The position numbers were made by a program, and so were the translations under genes. Below the pieces are notes generated by a model. It searched no databases and was not told where the DNA came from. It worked only from the letters and a program-made list of their open reading frames with translations. Below are positions 26,599 through 35,052 of a DNA stretch of 64,000 nucleotides, piece by piece (the first letter of the stretch is position 1; each line of letters starts with the position of its first letter). Source of the DNA: Lachnospiraceae bacterium 10-1 (GTDB lineage: Bacteria > Bacillota > Clostridia > Lachnospirales > Lachnospiraceae); NCBI GenBank assembly GCA_000403495.2, contig KE159799.1:452937-516936 (forward strand), read 5' to 3'.

Positions 26599-27993
26599 TC
26601 ACAACTTTGTAAGCAGAAACCTTTCAAATGCCTCCCTCATATATCTAAAATTCTTTTTCTGGTCCGGAAAATATGTATTATTCTTTTCTGCATACTCCGC
26701 AAGCCAATCATCCAAATCCTGATCTTCCTTATAAGAATAAACCACCATTGCAAGAAGGGAAAGCCTGTTTTGTTTATCTAACAGCTTCGAACCTAACTTT
26801 ATGGTTTTTTCCTCCAGGTCATTTAATGTCTCATGATAAAGGCTGATATCCTTCTCCAATGTTTCTTTATCTATTTCCAGAGTTTCAGTCAAAAATAATA
26901 TTTCATCAAAATTGTTCTTTTTGCCATTTGTTTTTTGCCTGTTATTATTTTTAGCACAAAGAAATTTCTCCATCAGGCAATTTAACATTTCCAGCTTTTC
27001 CGTAATGACAGCCTTGTCCTTTGTGCTTAAATCCCTGTCAATTTCATCAAACAAAAGTCCTTTTTCATTTCTTTCAGAAAGCCTCAGATCTTCTTTAAAT
27101 TTCCTCAAAAATTCAGCAAATCTCTGATCCTTGATTCCAAGGAACGTAAACTTGTCAAATAAGGCAAGAAAAAGAAACGCATCCTTTTTATTAAAAAGAC
27201 TTCTGATATCTTCTGTGACCACATGCTCTAATCTGTGCAGATTATCTGTCAGCTTATCAAACTCTTCCTTAGATGCATTTTCATTCAGATACCTGCAAAG
27301 GGCTTTGGGCTGCTTTTTCCACTTGTCCAAATGATTGGTACACATAATGGTATCAGTAATTACCCGCTCAATTACACCTTTTGTCTTTTCAGGTTCTGAA
27401 AAACTACTACAATCCAGAAAAAAACGACAGTTTAAAATTTCACGTATATTTCCAGCAAATTTATCAATATAAGTAAATGCCTTCTGATCTGTATTCATGG
27501 GTGTGTGGTTATTGTATCTTTTGATATATTTTGAAATCCTATGGCTGTCGCAATTTTCATGGATAATTGTTTCCAACTGATATTCATTAAATCTCTTTTT
27601 CAATTCTTCCGGAAGCTTTTCATAAGTTTTATTTTTAATGTCGAATACTGCATCCTCCCAGTCTATGCTTCCATCTTCCCTTTTTACTTTTTTCTTATAA
27701 AAAATAATAGAATCTTCAATGGCAGATGTAACCTTATAATTTCCATTACGAAAGCTGTTTAACGCCGCACTTCTACAGCCGCCATCCGTAATATGTAATT
27801 GTGAGCTGCTTTCCTCCCCTAAAATAATAGGCGGAATATATTCATCAGCAAGAACTGTTACAATCAGCTCATTAATCTGTTCTTTATTCCAGACAAAGTT
27901 CCTTTGAACATCTGCATTATTGTCAATATCTCCATCCTCTATTTTACTCAAATACATTTCCAATGTATAAATCTGCTTTCGTGGTCTTGCCAT
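26599..27993 (-). CDS. DUF262 (ParB/GmrS-like) domain protein
   Basis: About 464 residues starting MARPRKQIYTLEMYLSKIED at ATG 27993 (GGGAGG upstream). The N-terminal 200 residues are a DUF262 domain: NADVQRNFVWNKEQINELI, then IPPIILGEE and the ITDGGCRSAALNSF motif equivalent to the DGQQR active-site motif of ParB-fold NTPases, here DGGCR. The rest is helical. DUF262 proteins include phage-restriction enzymes and CTPase/NTPase regulators. It lies directly after the sigma factor gene in the same LexA-controlled unit, so a role in regulating or protecting the element is likely. The altered DGGCR motif could mean changed nucleotide chemistry. Confidence 0.8.
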   Translation of the reverse strand: MARPRKQIYTLEMYLSKIEDGDIDNNADVQRNFVWNKEQINELIVTVLADEYIPPIILGEESSSQLHITDGGCRSAALNSFRNGNYKVTSAIEDSIIFYKKKVKREDGSIDWEDAVFDIKNKTYEKLPEELKKRFNEYQLETIIHENCDSHRISKYIKRYNNHTPMNTDQKAFTYIDKFAGNIREILNCRFFLDCSSFSEPEKTKGVIERVITDTIMCTNHLDKWKKQPKALCRYLNENASKEEFDKLTDNLHRLEHVVTEDIRSLFNKKDAFLFLALFDKFTFLGIKDQRFAEFLRKFKEDLRLSERNEKGLLFDEIDRDLSTKDKAVITEKLEMLNCLMEKFLCAKNNNRQKTNGKKNNFDEILFLTETLEIDKETLEKDISLYHETLNDLEEKTIKLGSKLLDKQNRLSLLAMVVYSYKEDQDLDDWLAEYAEKNNTYFPDQKKNFRYMREAFERFLLTKL

Positions 27994-28012
27994 TTTTCTT
28001 CCTCCCTGCATC

Positions 28013-28570
28013 TTAAAGCAATACAGATATATTCCTGTAAGAACGGATTGCTGCATTACAATCTGCAAACTGCTTATTGCTGATCTGTAACTTTTCTTTT
28101 ATTTCAACAGGAGAATAACCTATCACCTCCAAATGCAGTATTTTTCTCTGAAGGAGGGAAAGCCTGCCAAGATAAAGCAGCATTCTTTTACTGTATCTTT
28201 CTCCCTGTTTTCTTATAATCTCCTGTTCCATATTAAATTCATCTGCAATTACATCTTTTAAAGTGGAATCCTCATCATCTCCAACAGGCGTGTCAATGGA
28301 AATAATGCATCTCTTTACTTTACGTTTTTCACGATTTCTTCTTGTCATCTCCGATTTTATTCTATTTGACAGGCATGCGTACAAAAATACATCAAATGAC
28401 TGAGAACGATCATACCGTTTTAATGCATCTGTAAACACCTCATTTGCAAGAGAGTAGAAATCATCTCTGTCCTTATCCGATATACCGCCAAACTTCCGTA
28501 ATATTCTGTCAACCACCTTATGAAGTTTTTCCCCATTGTCATTATAATAGTCTGCTAATATCTGTTCCAT
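28013..28570 (-). CDS. Sigma-70 family RNA polymerase sigma factor
   Basis: A 185-residue sigma factor with region 2 (DKDRDDFYSLANEVFTDALK, then FDVFLYACLSNRIKSEMTRRNR, residues about 32-80) and a region 4 helix-turn-helix (LSLLQRKILHLEVIGYSPVEIKEK and QISNKQFADCNAAIRS, about 135-180). No region 1 or anti-sigma is visible. It is the first gene after a LexA-boxed promoter and is divergent from the RNA polymerase homologue and tail genes, so it may switch on that rightward operon during DNA damage. Its ATG follows GAAAGG. Confidence 0.9.
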   Translation of the reverse strand: MEQILADYYNDNGEKLHKVVDRILRKFGGISDKDRDDFYSLANEVFTDALKRYDRSQSFDVFLYACLSNRIKSEMTRRNREKRKVKRCIISIDTPVGDDEDSTLKDVIADEFNMEQEIIRKQGERYSKRMLLYLGRLSLLQRKILHLEVIGYSPVEIKEKLQISNKQFADCNAAIRSYRNISVLL

Positions 28571-28606
28571 TTTTAATTACCTTTCTTTCCTTTGCTTGTA
28601 ATCATT

Positions 28607-28635
28607 AGTATAGAACATACGTTTGTGCTTGTCAA
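28607..28635 (-). promoter_or_regulatory. Promoter of the sigma-DUF262 unit
   Basis: Minus strand: perfect TTGACA (28630-28635), 17-nt spacer, TATACT (28607-28612). The first LexA-type box fills the spacer. Confidence 0.8.
28612..28625. promoter_or_regulatory. LexA/DinR-type SOS box 1
   Basis: AGAACATACGTTTG, close to the Firmicute consensus CGAAC-N4-GTTCG. It lies between the -35 and -10 elements of the sigma promoter, where bound LexA would block polymerase. Confidence 0.7.
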
Positions 28636-28644
28636 TATATTTTT

Positions 28645-28658
28645 CGAACGTTTGTTTG
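28645..28658. promoter_or_regulatory. LexA/DinR-type SOS box 2
   Basis: CGAACGTTTGTTTG, just upstream of the -35 element, 33 bp centre to centre from box 1 (about three helical turns), on the same face of the helix. Confidence 0.65.
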
Positions 28659-28801
28659 TTTGTAAATCTTTTTTCCCTTTTGGCAGTGCCGGAATTCTTC
28701 GTCCCCACGCTTCCGCTCCATAAAAGTAATTTTTGCTCACTCAAAAAACAAATGGAGAAATAGTAATTAGAGGGATATGAAAGGAGGAAGAGAAACAACA
28801 A

Positions 28802-28987
28802 ATGGATGTACCCATTACAGATCACACCACCTTTGGAGGGAAAATCTTTTTTACAGATTTTGACAGGAAAACTACATTAGCGGAAGTAGCGGAAAAAATT
28901 ATTTCCGACAGAAAATTTGACCAGCAATGCATAAAAAACATGGAAATCCGAAGGGAATGGAAAAAAACTTGTTGTGCGCAACAGTAA
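28802..28987 (+). CDS. Small hypothetical protein
   Basis: A 61-residue frame (MDVPITDHTTFGGKIFFTDF) with AAAGGAGG about 14 bases upstream. It is the first gene rightward of the divergent control region and leads into the RNA polymerase operon. Acidic first half, basic end. Function unknown. Confidence 0.5.
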   Translation: MDVPITDHTTFGGKIFFTDFDRKTTLAEVAEKIISDRKFDQQCIKNMEIRREWKKTCCAQQ

Positions 28988-29007
28988 ACGCAGAAAGGGA
29001 GGAAAAC

Positions 29008-29391
29008 ATGTATCAAATTATAAAAGAAGGCTATACCATCAGGATCAAGCTGCCGGCAAAATGCGGGCAGGAAGGTTATTCCGTAAAATGTACCTACAAA
29101 TATAAAAAGGCAAAAGAAAAATATATGCTTGCCCTATGGCTGAAACGGGATGATATTGAGGAGGATTTCAGAATTGACGCGCAGGAAATTGATGCCCAGC
29201 TGATTCCGGGAACAAGAGAAACCATTGAAAACAATATATTAAGAATCGTAAGGCATGCATATGAAACTGGTTATTTTGACCGTTATATCAAGCGGTTTGA
29301 ATATACCTGCAAGTGCTTTGAAAAAGGAAACGAACTGATTGAGCAGGAAATAGAAAACAAACGGGAAAGGGAGGCGGCTGACCATCAATAA
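29008..29391 (+). CDS. Hypothetical protein preceding the RNA polymerase homologue
   Basis: A 127-residue protein starting MYQIIKEGYTIRIKLPAKCG at ATG 29008, five bases after GGGAGG; the longer frame overlaps the previous gene without need. Beta-strand-rich first half, then a helical segment ending in a charged coil. I recognise no family. Its last codons overlap the probable start of the polymerase gene (translation coupling). Confidence 0.65.
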   Translation: MYQIIKEGYTIRIKLPAKCGQEGYSVKCTYKYKKAKEKYMLALWLKRDDIEEDFRIDAQEIDAQLIPGTRETIENNILRIVRHAYETGYFDRYIKRFEYTCKCFEKGNELIEQEIENKREREAADHQ

Positions 29392-32005
29392 TACGCAATA
29401 TACGCTTATAAAAATCCCCCTCAAAGATCTGATTTCAAAAAAATTTAATCTGTCAATTGATAAAGAAGCTGAGCTTCAAAAAGGTTATCTGATCACGCAG
29501 GAAAGCTCCCTGCTTCTTGATCAGATTGAGCGGCTTCGCGAAAAACCTTCCTTACATGTCAGTGAAATGATCCTTGTTGTGGCAAAAAAGAATCCCCGAC
29601 AGGAAAAGGAACTCCGCCACATTTTAAATAATGGTTTCTTCTATAATGGAGTCCATTATTCCAGATTCGGAAAATCCGCCTCACAGGCAAAGGAAGGAAT
29701 TACCGCTTTTGTGTGTGACACCATTTTTGATGAATTATATCAAATAACCCAGATGGATCTTCCGGTGAGGGAATGCGTAATTTCCAAATATGAAGCACAA
29801 AGATGCCTTTTATTTAGTTCCTGCACTTTGATACCTGACTATATGCCGAATATTGTTATTATCGGCGAATATGAAAAAATTCTCCCAAATCAACTGATCA
29901 AATTTGTTGTGGAAAGGGAAAAAGAATTTACCGATAAGGCTACGGGTAAAAAGAAGACATATCTGGCAAAGGAAATTGAAGAAGGTTATAAAGATTTAAC
30001 GCTGTCTTTCTTTGACGGATGCGGCTGCCACGAACAGGAATTCATGGAAAAGGTAAGCGGGCAATTAGGACTGGATTACAATGCAGCAGGCGTACAGATA
30101 CGTCTTCCCTTTATAAAAGGCTATTCTGTTTACGTTCCTTTCAGAAAGATACTAAAAGAATGGGGCTGTGAGTTTATCACAGACATTTATGGCACCAGAC
30201 ATCCCATTGACACCATTGACTGCATCTGGAACACCTCCATGTTTAAAGGCTGCAGGCTTTTTAAGGAAGCCTATGGCAGTAACGCATGGAAAGAATACCT
30301 GAACACCCTAAAAAAATACCATTTTAAATTAGGAATCAGTAAGTACAGTCATCACATCAAAGATAGAAACAAATACACCCGCATGAATTTTCAGTATCTG
30401 CAGTGCTTAGACCTTTGGAACCCCAAATATATTGAACATTTTCAGCAAAGGAAACCGGATAATTATGATATTCTGGACAGTAAAAATGATGGAAAAATCA
30501 TTCAGCTGGCCAGATACACCACCCAGCTTTATGAAAGAATTATCAAAGGCGAACCCTTTTATACTTACAAATTTATGGGAATTCATGATACCAACGGACA
30601 TGAACCGGAAAGCAAATATCTGGAGGCTGCGCTTATCAATGACGCCATGCTGAAAGATCCTGCCATCAAACAATTTATCTACAGAAAGCTGAAAAAAGCA
30701 ATTCATGAAGCAAAGGTGGGAAAAATCTACTGTTCCGGATTTTATCATACCGGCGTTGGAGATATGATCGGCTATCTGCAATATGCTGCCGGTCAAAAGC
30801 CTGTCGGATGTTTAAGGGAAGGGGAATTGTACAGCGGAAATTTTGCTCCCGGCACTGTTTTATCCTTCCGCTCTCCCTTAGTAGATCCTTCGGAGGTTAA
30901 TCGAATAAAGATCGTCCAAAATGATGTGCTTTTAAAATGGTTTGGGCACTTTAAGGATCAGGATATTGTTATGTTTAACATGTATGATGCCTCCCTCCCC
31001 CAACAGGGAGGGGCTGACTGCGATGGCGACATTTTTCTGCTGACAGACGATCCTGTTCTGACTGCTTCCAAAATTGAAAAACACATCATTCTTGATCTGG
31101 AAGATAAAATAACCATTTCTCCAAAGCCCTACACAAAAGCCAATCTTACGGAATACGAGCTTATGACAAGGGACAGCCGGATTGGTGAAATCACCAATGC
31201 CGCCACAAGCATTATAAACAAATACACTGCTGGCAGCGACATCCAGAAACTGTATTCCGATTTCACTTCGCTGCTTCGGGTTTTTCAGGGAAAAGAAATC
31301 GATTTTCTGAAAACCGGTTTCCGCTGGCACATGAATAATGGTCTTAAAAAGCATTTAGATCAGCTTCCTTTCTTTTTGCTTTACAATTATCCAGCAAAGC
31401 TAAAGAAATATAAAGCAATTATGGAGAAAAACAAACAACTAAAAAATGGAGAAGAAAAGTTAATTCCCAACGCCTACCACTCCCCTTCCCCTATGAATGA
31501 GCTTTGTGATTATATTTGCACATGGGAAAAGAAACATATTCTTTGGGAACATGACATTCATTCCCTGGATCACATCAAAAATTTAATTTTAAACAAAAAC
31601 ATAGCGCTCTCAGACAAAACTTCCCTGCGGATCTGCCGGAGGTTTATCAATCAATACGCCGCCCAATTAAAGGAACAGCTGGAAAAAGAATGCACTGCTG
31701 CAGAATCTTCCCTTTTTTTAGACGCTGTAGTGGAAGAATACAAAAAGCAGTTAAAATCGGTTCTGAACATGGAAGAGGAATTCATTGCCAACTATGTGAT
31801 CTGCGCTTCCTATGCTTCCGTATCCATCAGCAAGGCTTTTGCATGGGCTGCCTACGGCGATTATATCATTGAAAATCTGCAAAGCAACACTGCGTCAAAA
31901 GAAAATGTTTCTATCAGGGAAGTTCCCCGAAAAACAGAAACCTCCTATGAATATCTTGGAAAATATTATGAATTTAAGGCAGGTGATACCGATTTACCAA
32001 TGTGA
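29384..32005 (+). CDS. YonO/QDE-1-like single-polypeptide RNA polymerase
   Basis: A protein of 812 residues from the first ATG (29567), or about 874 if it begins near 29384. The catalytic double-psi barrel shows a region FRSPLVDPSEVNRIKIVQND, then QDIVMFNMYDASLPQQGGAD and the metal-binding motif DCDGD (residues 484-488 from ATG 29567), equal to the DbDGD of eukaryotic RNA-dependent RNA polymerases and of phage SP-beta YonO. This family shares its barrel with cellular RNA polymerase beta-prime. It probably transcribes the element's own genes. No ribosome site stands before ATG 29567, while AAAGGGAGG lies nine bases before an in-frame ATC at 29384 with no stop between, so a non-AUG start (ATC, or CTG at 29378) is likely. 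Confidence 0.8.
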   Translation: MNNTQYTLIKIPLKDLISKKFNLSIDKEAELQKGYLITQESSLLLDQIERLREKPSLHVSEMILVVAKKNPRQEKELRHILNNGFFYNGVHYSRFGKSASQAKEGITAFVCDTIFDELYQITQMDLPVRECVISKYEAQRCLLFSSCTLIPDYMPNIVIIGEYEKILPNQLIKFVVEREKEFTDKATGKKKTYLAKEIEEGYKDLTLSFFDGCGCHEQEFMEKVSGQLGLDYNAAGVQIRLPFIKGYSVYVPFRKILKEWGCEFITDIYGTRHPIDTIDCIWNTSMFKGCRLFKEAYGSNAWKEYLNTLKKYHFKLGISKYSHHIKDRNKYTRMNFQYLQCLDLWNPKYIEHFQQRKPDNYDILDSKNDGKIIQLARYTTQLYERIIKGEPFYTYKFMGIHDTNGHEPESKYLEAALINDAMLKDPAIKQFIYRKLKKAIHEAKVGKIYCSGFYHTGVGDMIGYLQYAAGQKPVGCLREGELYSGNFAPGTVLSFRSPLVDPSEVNRIKIVQNDVLLKWFGHFKDQDIVMFNMYDASLPQQGGADCDGDIFLLTDDPVLTASKIEKHIILDLEDKITISPKPYTKANLTEYELMTRDSRIGEITNAATSIINKYTAGSDIQKLYSDFTSLLRVFQGKEIDFLKTGFRWHMNNGLKKHLDQLPFFLLYNYPAKLKKYKAIMEKNKQLKNGEEKLIPNAYHSPSPMNELCDYICTWEKKHILWEHDIHSLDHIKNLILNKNIALSDKTSLRICRRFINQYAAQLKEQLEKECTAAESSLFLDAVVEEYKKQLKSVLNMEEEFIANYVICASYASVSISKAFAWAAYGDYIIENLQSNTASKENVSIREVPRKTETSYEYLGKYYEFKAGDTDLPM

Positions 32006-32867
32006 CGAAATGTTTCTTTATGAAATAATTGAAGATTACAAGCAGGCAGAATCATCAGCAGAAAAGGATGAAATTTTTCACGCCTTCTGCACACTTCTCT
32101 GGTCTTCCGCCAATCAAAGAAGAACCTGCAGAAAGTCCATCCGTTTCCAGATTCCGGATCACCTTCTTTCCACAAGACTTGGACAAGTTTTTCTCACCTG
32201 GTCGGACGTGGAATATAACCATTACAAATCCATGACCAAAAAGGAAGACTGGTGTTCTATCATCCGGCAGAAAGTCAATAACCTTTACACCAGATATTTT
32301 GATCAGGAAGTAATTTTAAACAAAGAATACATGGATCTGCTAAAAACACCAAAACGGTTATTTTATCAGTGGATCTCAGGAATTGACATGGACGCTGACC
32401 TTGTGACGGAAATGATTGATGATGCAATTGCCCGTTCTGAAAAGGTAAAAAAGAAACTTCAGGCGGAAAAAATGGTTTTATCCTGGGCGGAATATAAAAA
32501 AGTGATCGAAGGGTTTTTAAGAAAGTCCTTAGAATGCTGCAGGCTGATCGAAGAATATGAGAACAAGAATAAAATAATTACCGACCTGGATTTTCTGACG
32601 GAAGATCATTTCTATATTGGATACATCTGCAAACGGCTGGAAGGAAATATGAAGGATTATCAAAAAGCCTATTACGGATTAAAGTCCGGTTCCCGAAAAG
32701 GATATACCCGCTGCAAGCTATGCGGTGCCCTGATTGAAAAAACAGGAAACAAGCGGATGTATTGCAGAAAATGTGCTCTTATAAGAAAAAAGGAATCCAA
32801 CAAAAAATCAGACCAGTCCTACAAAATAAAGCTGCGAGAAAATAAAAATCTTTTATTTCCCCTGTGA
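31968..32867 (+). CDS. Zinc-ribbon protein linked to the polymerase gene
   Basis: About 299 residues starting MNLRQVIPIYQCDEMFLYEI at ATG 31968, overlapping the polymerase gene by 38 bases. Mostly helical, with a C-terminal zinc ribbon CKLCGALIEKTGNKRMYCRKC and a basic tail. Cys-x2-Cys pairs like this serve nucleic-acid or polymerase contacts, so it may be an accessory factor for the polymerase; this is inferred from coupling alone. Family not recognised. Confidence 0.65.
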   Translation: MNLRQVIPIYQCDEMFLYEIIEDYKQAESSAEKDEIFHAFCTLLWSSANQRRTCRKSIRFQIPDHLLSTRLGQVFLTWSDVEYNHYKSMTKKEDWCSIIRQKVNNLYTRYFDQEVILNKEYMDLLKTPKRLFYQWISGIDMDADLVTEMIDDAIARSEKVKKKLQAEKMVLSWAEYKKVIEGFLRKSLECCRLIEEYENKNKIITDLDFLTEDHFYIGYICKRLEGNMKDYQKAYYGLKSGSRKGYTRCKLCGALIEKTGNKRMYCRKCALIRKKESNKKSDQSYKIKLRENKNLLFPL

Positions 32868-32962
32868 AATCAAACAAAACCGCTGTTTTTTTGCAGCTAT
32901 ATATCAAATATGGAAATCAAAGAAGTTCTAAGGTAAAACAAGCGCAAAAAGAGGCAAAATAT

Positions 32963-33778
32963 ATGAATATAACTTTTAGCAAGGCATTTTTAATGTCAGG
33001 GGAAGATTTTAAACTTACCTCCTCTATCACCCTGCATCACCCCACAATAAAAGAGATTTTATCCATCAGCCAGTCCTCCTCTCCGGATCTGATTTATTGG
33101 AGCTACATCCAAATTCTGCTGGCTGATCCCTATCTGAATATGGTGATGCTGGATGATATGGGAAAAAATTATTTAGAAACCTCCCCCTATGAGGTTTTTC
33201 ATCTCCAATGGGATAACTGCATTGCAAATTATGAGGAAAACAAAGCAGAATATGACGCTTACCAGATTCATCCCGGGGATCAAATCACAGATGCCCTTCA
33301 GTTCTTTATGGTGGAAACACATCATTTTAAAAAAGGATTCTATCAGGATGGAAGTCCCTGCTTCTATGACGAGGCCGATCCTTCCTGCCAGATTAATCAG
33401 GAAATCTTTGAATACATTTATCAGTGGGTAAAAGCAGTCAACAAAATTGACCACTCAGGCAGAATCCATCCTGCCGATGAAAATGCAAGACGTGTTCTCA
33501 TTGAAGATATGCGGGAAGAAATCAAAAAAGCAAAAAGACGGAAGAAAAAGAAGGAGGAGGACTTTGACCTTTTAGGAAGTCTGATGGCTGCCGGCTGCTT
33601 TTGCGGCAATGGTTCTATTTCCCCCTTTCAAATAGGTGACTGCAAAATTTACTGGCTAAATGAAGCCCTTTCCCTCAATAACAGGAAAGATTACGCCAAT
33701 CACCTGCTGGACGGTATTTATCACGGAACACTCCGTTTTAAGGACATTAATAAAAAAGAATTAGACTGGTTGAAATGA
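32963..33778 (+). CDS. Tail-assembly-like protein
   Basis: About 271 residues starting MNITFSKAFLMSGEDFKLTS at ATG 32963; the longer frame begins with GTG and lacks a ribosome site. The segment LHHPTIKEILSISQSS with DPYLNMVMLDDMG resembles (from memory) short proteins encoded before tape-measure genes in Clostridial phages, thought to be tail assembly or chaperone proteins. C-terminal basic cluster KKAKRRKKKKEEDF. The expected role is chaperoning the tape measure; no frameshift site was found. Confidence 0.5.
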   Translation: MNITFSKAFLMSGEDFKLTSSITLHHPTIKEILSISQSSSPDLIYWSYIQILLADPYLNMVMLDDMGKNYLETSPYEVFHLQWDNCIANYEENKAEYDAYQIHPGDQITDALQFFMVETHHFKKGFYQDGSPCFYDEADPSCQINQEIFEYIYQWVKAVNKIDHSGRIHPADENARRVLIEDMREEIKKAKRRKKKKEEDFDLLGSLMAAGCFCGNGSISPFQIGDCKIYWLNEALSLNNRKDYANHLLDGIYHGTLRFKDINKKELDWLK

Positions 33779-33797
33779 TTGGTCTTTTCTTATAAAA

Positions 33798-33974
33798 AAC
33801 AAGGAGGATAAATCCTCCCCTCGCCAAAGAGGCTCGGATTTTCCTTCGGAAAACAAGGAGGTTAAATCCTCTCCTCGCCAAGGGGCTCGGATTTTCCTTC
33901 GGAAAACAAGGAGGTTAAATCCTCTCCTCGCCAAGGGGCTCGGATTTTCCTTCGGAAAACAAGGAGGATTAAAA
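33798..33974 (+). repeat. Three tandem 53-54 bp SD-hairpin repeats in the leader of the major tail-like gene
   Basis: Units begin at 33801, 33855 and 33908, with a fourth partial unit AAGGAGGATT at 33961 that is the real ribosome site of the next gene. Each unit has an SD sequence AAGGAGG folded against a complementary TCCTCC (GGAGGAT-AA-ATCCTCC in the first) and a second small stem with a TTCG-type turn. Copies 2 and 3 are identical. This is unusual as a translation leader and may buffer 30S subunits or protect the transcript of a highly expressed gene. Confidence 0.8.
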
Positions 33975-34778
33975 ATGAAGTACGCATTCAAAAAAGTAAG
34001 GAGAATCATCATCAATGATTCCGCAACAAAAAAGCATAAGGTAACCTTAAACGACTTAAAGAATTTTAAGATTGTAGGCTCACAGGAAACCGTATATGCA
34101 GAGGGGCAGGACGGTGCAAAGCTTGCAGCCTTTGACGTAAATAAAGTTGCAAGCATTACAGCCGAAAACGGTTCTGTAGATGAAGGTTATCTGGCCCTGC
34201 AGGTAGGCTCCGAAGTTGTAAAGGTAACAAACGGTTCCGCCATCTTAATCAGAGAAGAATTTGAAGTAAAGAGCGGAGAAAATACCATTACATTGTCTTA
34301 CAAGGCTGCGGGAGCTGCCGGCAATGAAGTAAGGTACCTCTACAAAGCAGATTCCAACGGGCTTCCTGGTGATGCTTATACACAGAATGCAGCAGCATCT
34401 GCAAAAGAATTTGCCTATGCGCCGGAAATAAAAACAATCACTCTGCCTACAGATGCCTTTGCAGCAGGCGATACCGTGATCGTGGACTACTATCCTGTGT
34501 TCTCTGAATACGAGGAAATTTCCAATGACGCAAACAAGTTCAGCATGGCTGGAGAAGTAATCGTAGATGCATGGTTTACCGACCTTTGCACTGAAGTAGA
34601 CGTACCCTTACAGTTATACCTGCCAAAGGGCAAAATTTCCGGAACCATTGATTTGTCCGCAGGCGATCAGGCTGCTGTTCAGGGAATCGAAATTGAATCC
34701 CTTACAAAGGCATGTGCAGGCGACGGCAAAAATCTCTGGACGCTTAGAAAATACGACATGGCCAACGCTGAAAGCTAA
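33975..34778 (+). CDS. Probable major structural (tail tube-like) protein
   Basis: A 267-residue protein starting MKYAFKKVRRIIINDSATKK, with AAGGAGG seven bases upstream. Beta-rich, acidic and repeat-free, with paired strands such as LQVGSEVVKVTNGSAILIRE and GDTVIVDYYPVFSEYEEISN, the look of a phage tail tube or tail surface protein. It sits between the tail-assembly-like gene and the holin/tape measure, has the strongest ribosome site and its own terminator, all consistent with a very abundant virion protein. Capsid identity cannot be excluded from sequence alone. Confidence 0.6.
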   Translation: MKYAFKKVRRIIINDSATKKHKVTLNDLKNFKIVGSQETVYAEGQDGAKLAAFDVNKVASITAENGSVDEGYLALQVGSEVVKVTNGSAILIREEFEVKSGENTITLSYKAAGAAGNEVRYLYKADSNGLPGDAYTQNAAASAKEFAYAPEIKTITLPTDAFAAGDTVIVDYYPVFSEYEEISNDANKFSMAGEVIVDAWFTDLCTEVDVPLQLYLPKGKISGTIDLSAGDQAAVQGIEIESLTKACAGDGKNLWTLRKYDMANAES

Positions 34779-34833
34779 ATCAGCAAATGCAATGGGAAAT
34801 ACGCACTGCGTACTCTCATTACAAATCAATCCG

Positions 34834-34858
34834 GGGCGGCTTATGCCGCCCTTTTTTT
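34834..34858 (+). terminator. Strong rho-independent terminator
   Basis: GGGCGGC-TTAT-GCCGCCC stem followed by TTTTTTT, right after the major structural gene; partial read-through would set the ratio to downstream genes. Confidence 0.9.
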
Positions 34859-34873
34859 ATGAGGTGAAATGTT

Positions 34874-35038
34874 TTGAACAAACCAAATACCGTATGCCGG
34901 GTTTGCGGCAAAGAGTACTTCTGCTGTCTGGACAGTAAGCGGATCAGCTCCTGGCGCGCAATGACCTGCTCTCCTGAATGTTTTCAGGAATATATGGCAC
35001 GTCTACAAAAAGCCAGAACCCAAATCATTTCCGATTAG
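34874..35038 (+). CDS. 54-residue zinc-finger-like protein
   Basis: Start TTG at 34874, seven bases after GAGGTG. The sequence has two Cys pairs, VCRVCG near the start and TCSPEC later, enough for a small zinc knuckle, with a basic C-terminus. Many phages carry such peptides; function unknown. The next gene's ribosome site AGGAGG overlaps its stop codon. Confidence 0.55.
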   Translation: MNKPNTVCRVCGKEYFCCLDSKRISSWRAMTCSPECFQEYMARLQKARTQIISD

Positions 35039-35052
35039 GAGGTGCATATTAT

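Noticed and set aside
30930-31354. 140-residue minus-strand frame in the polymerase gene
   Set aside because: Antisense shadow of a strongly conserved catalytic region with no ribosome site.
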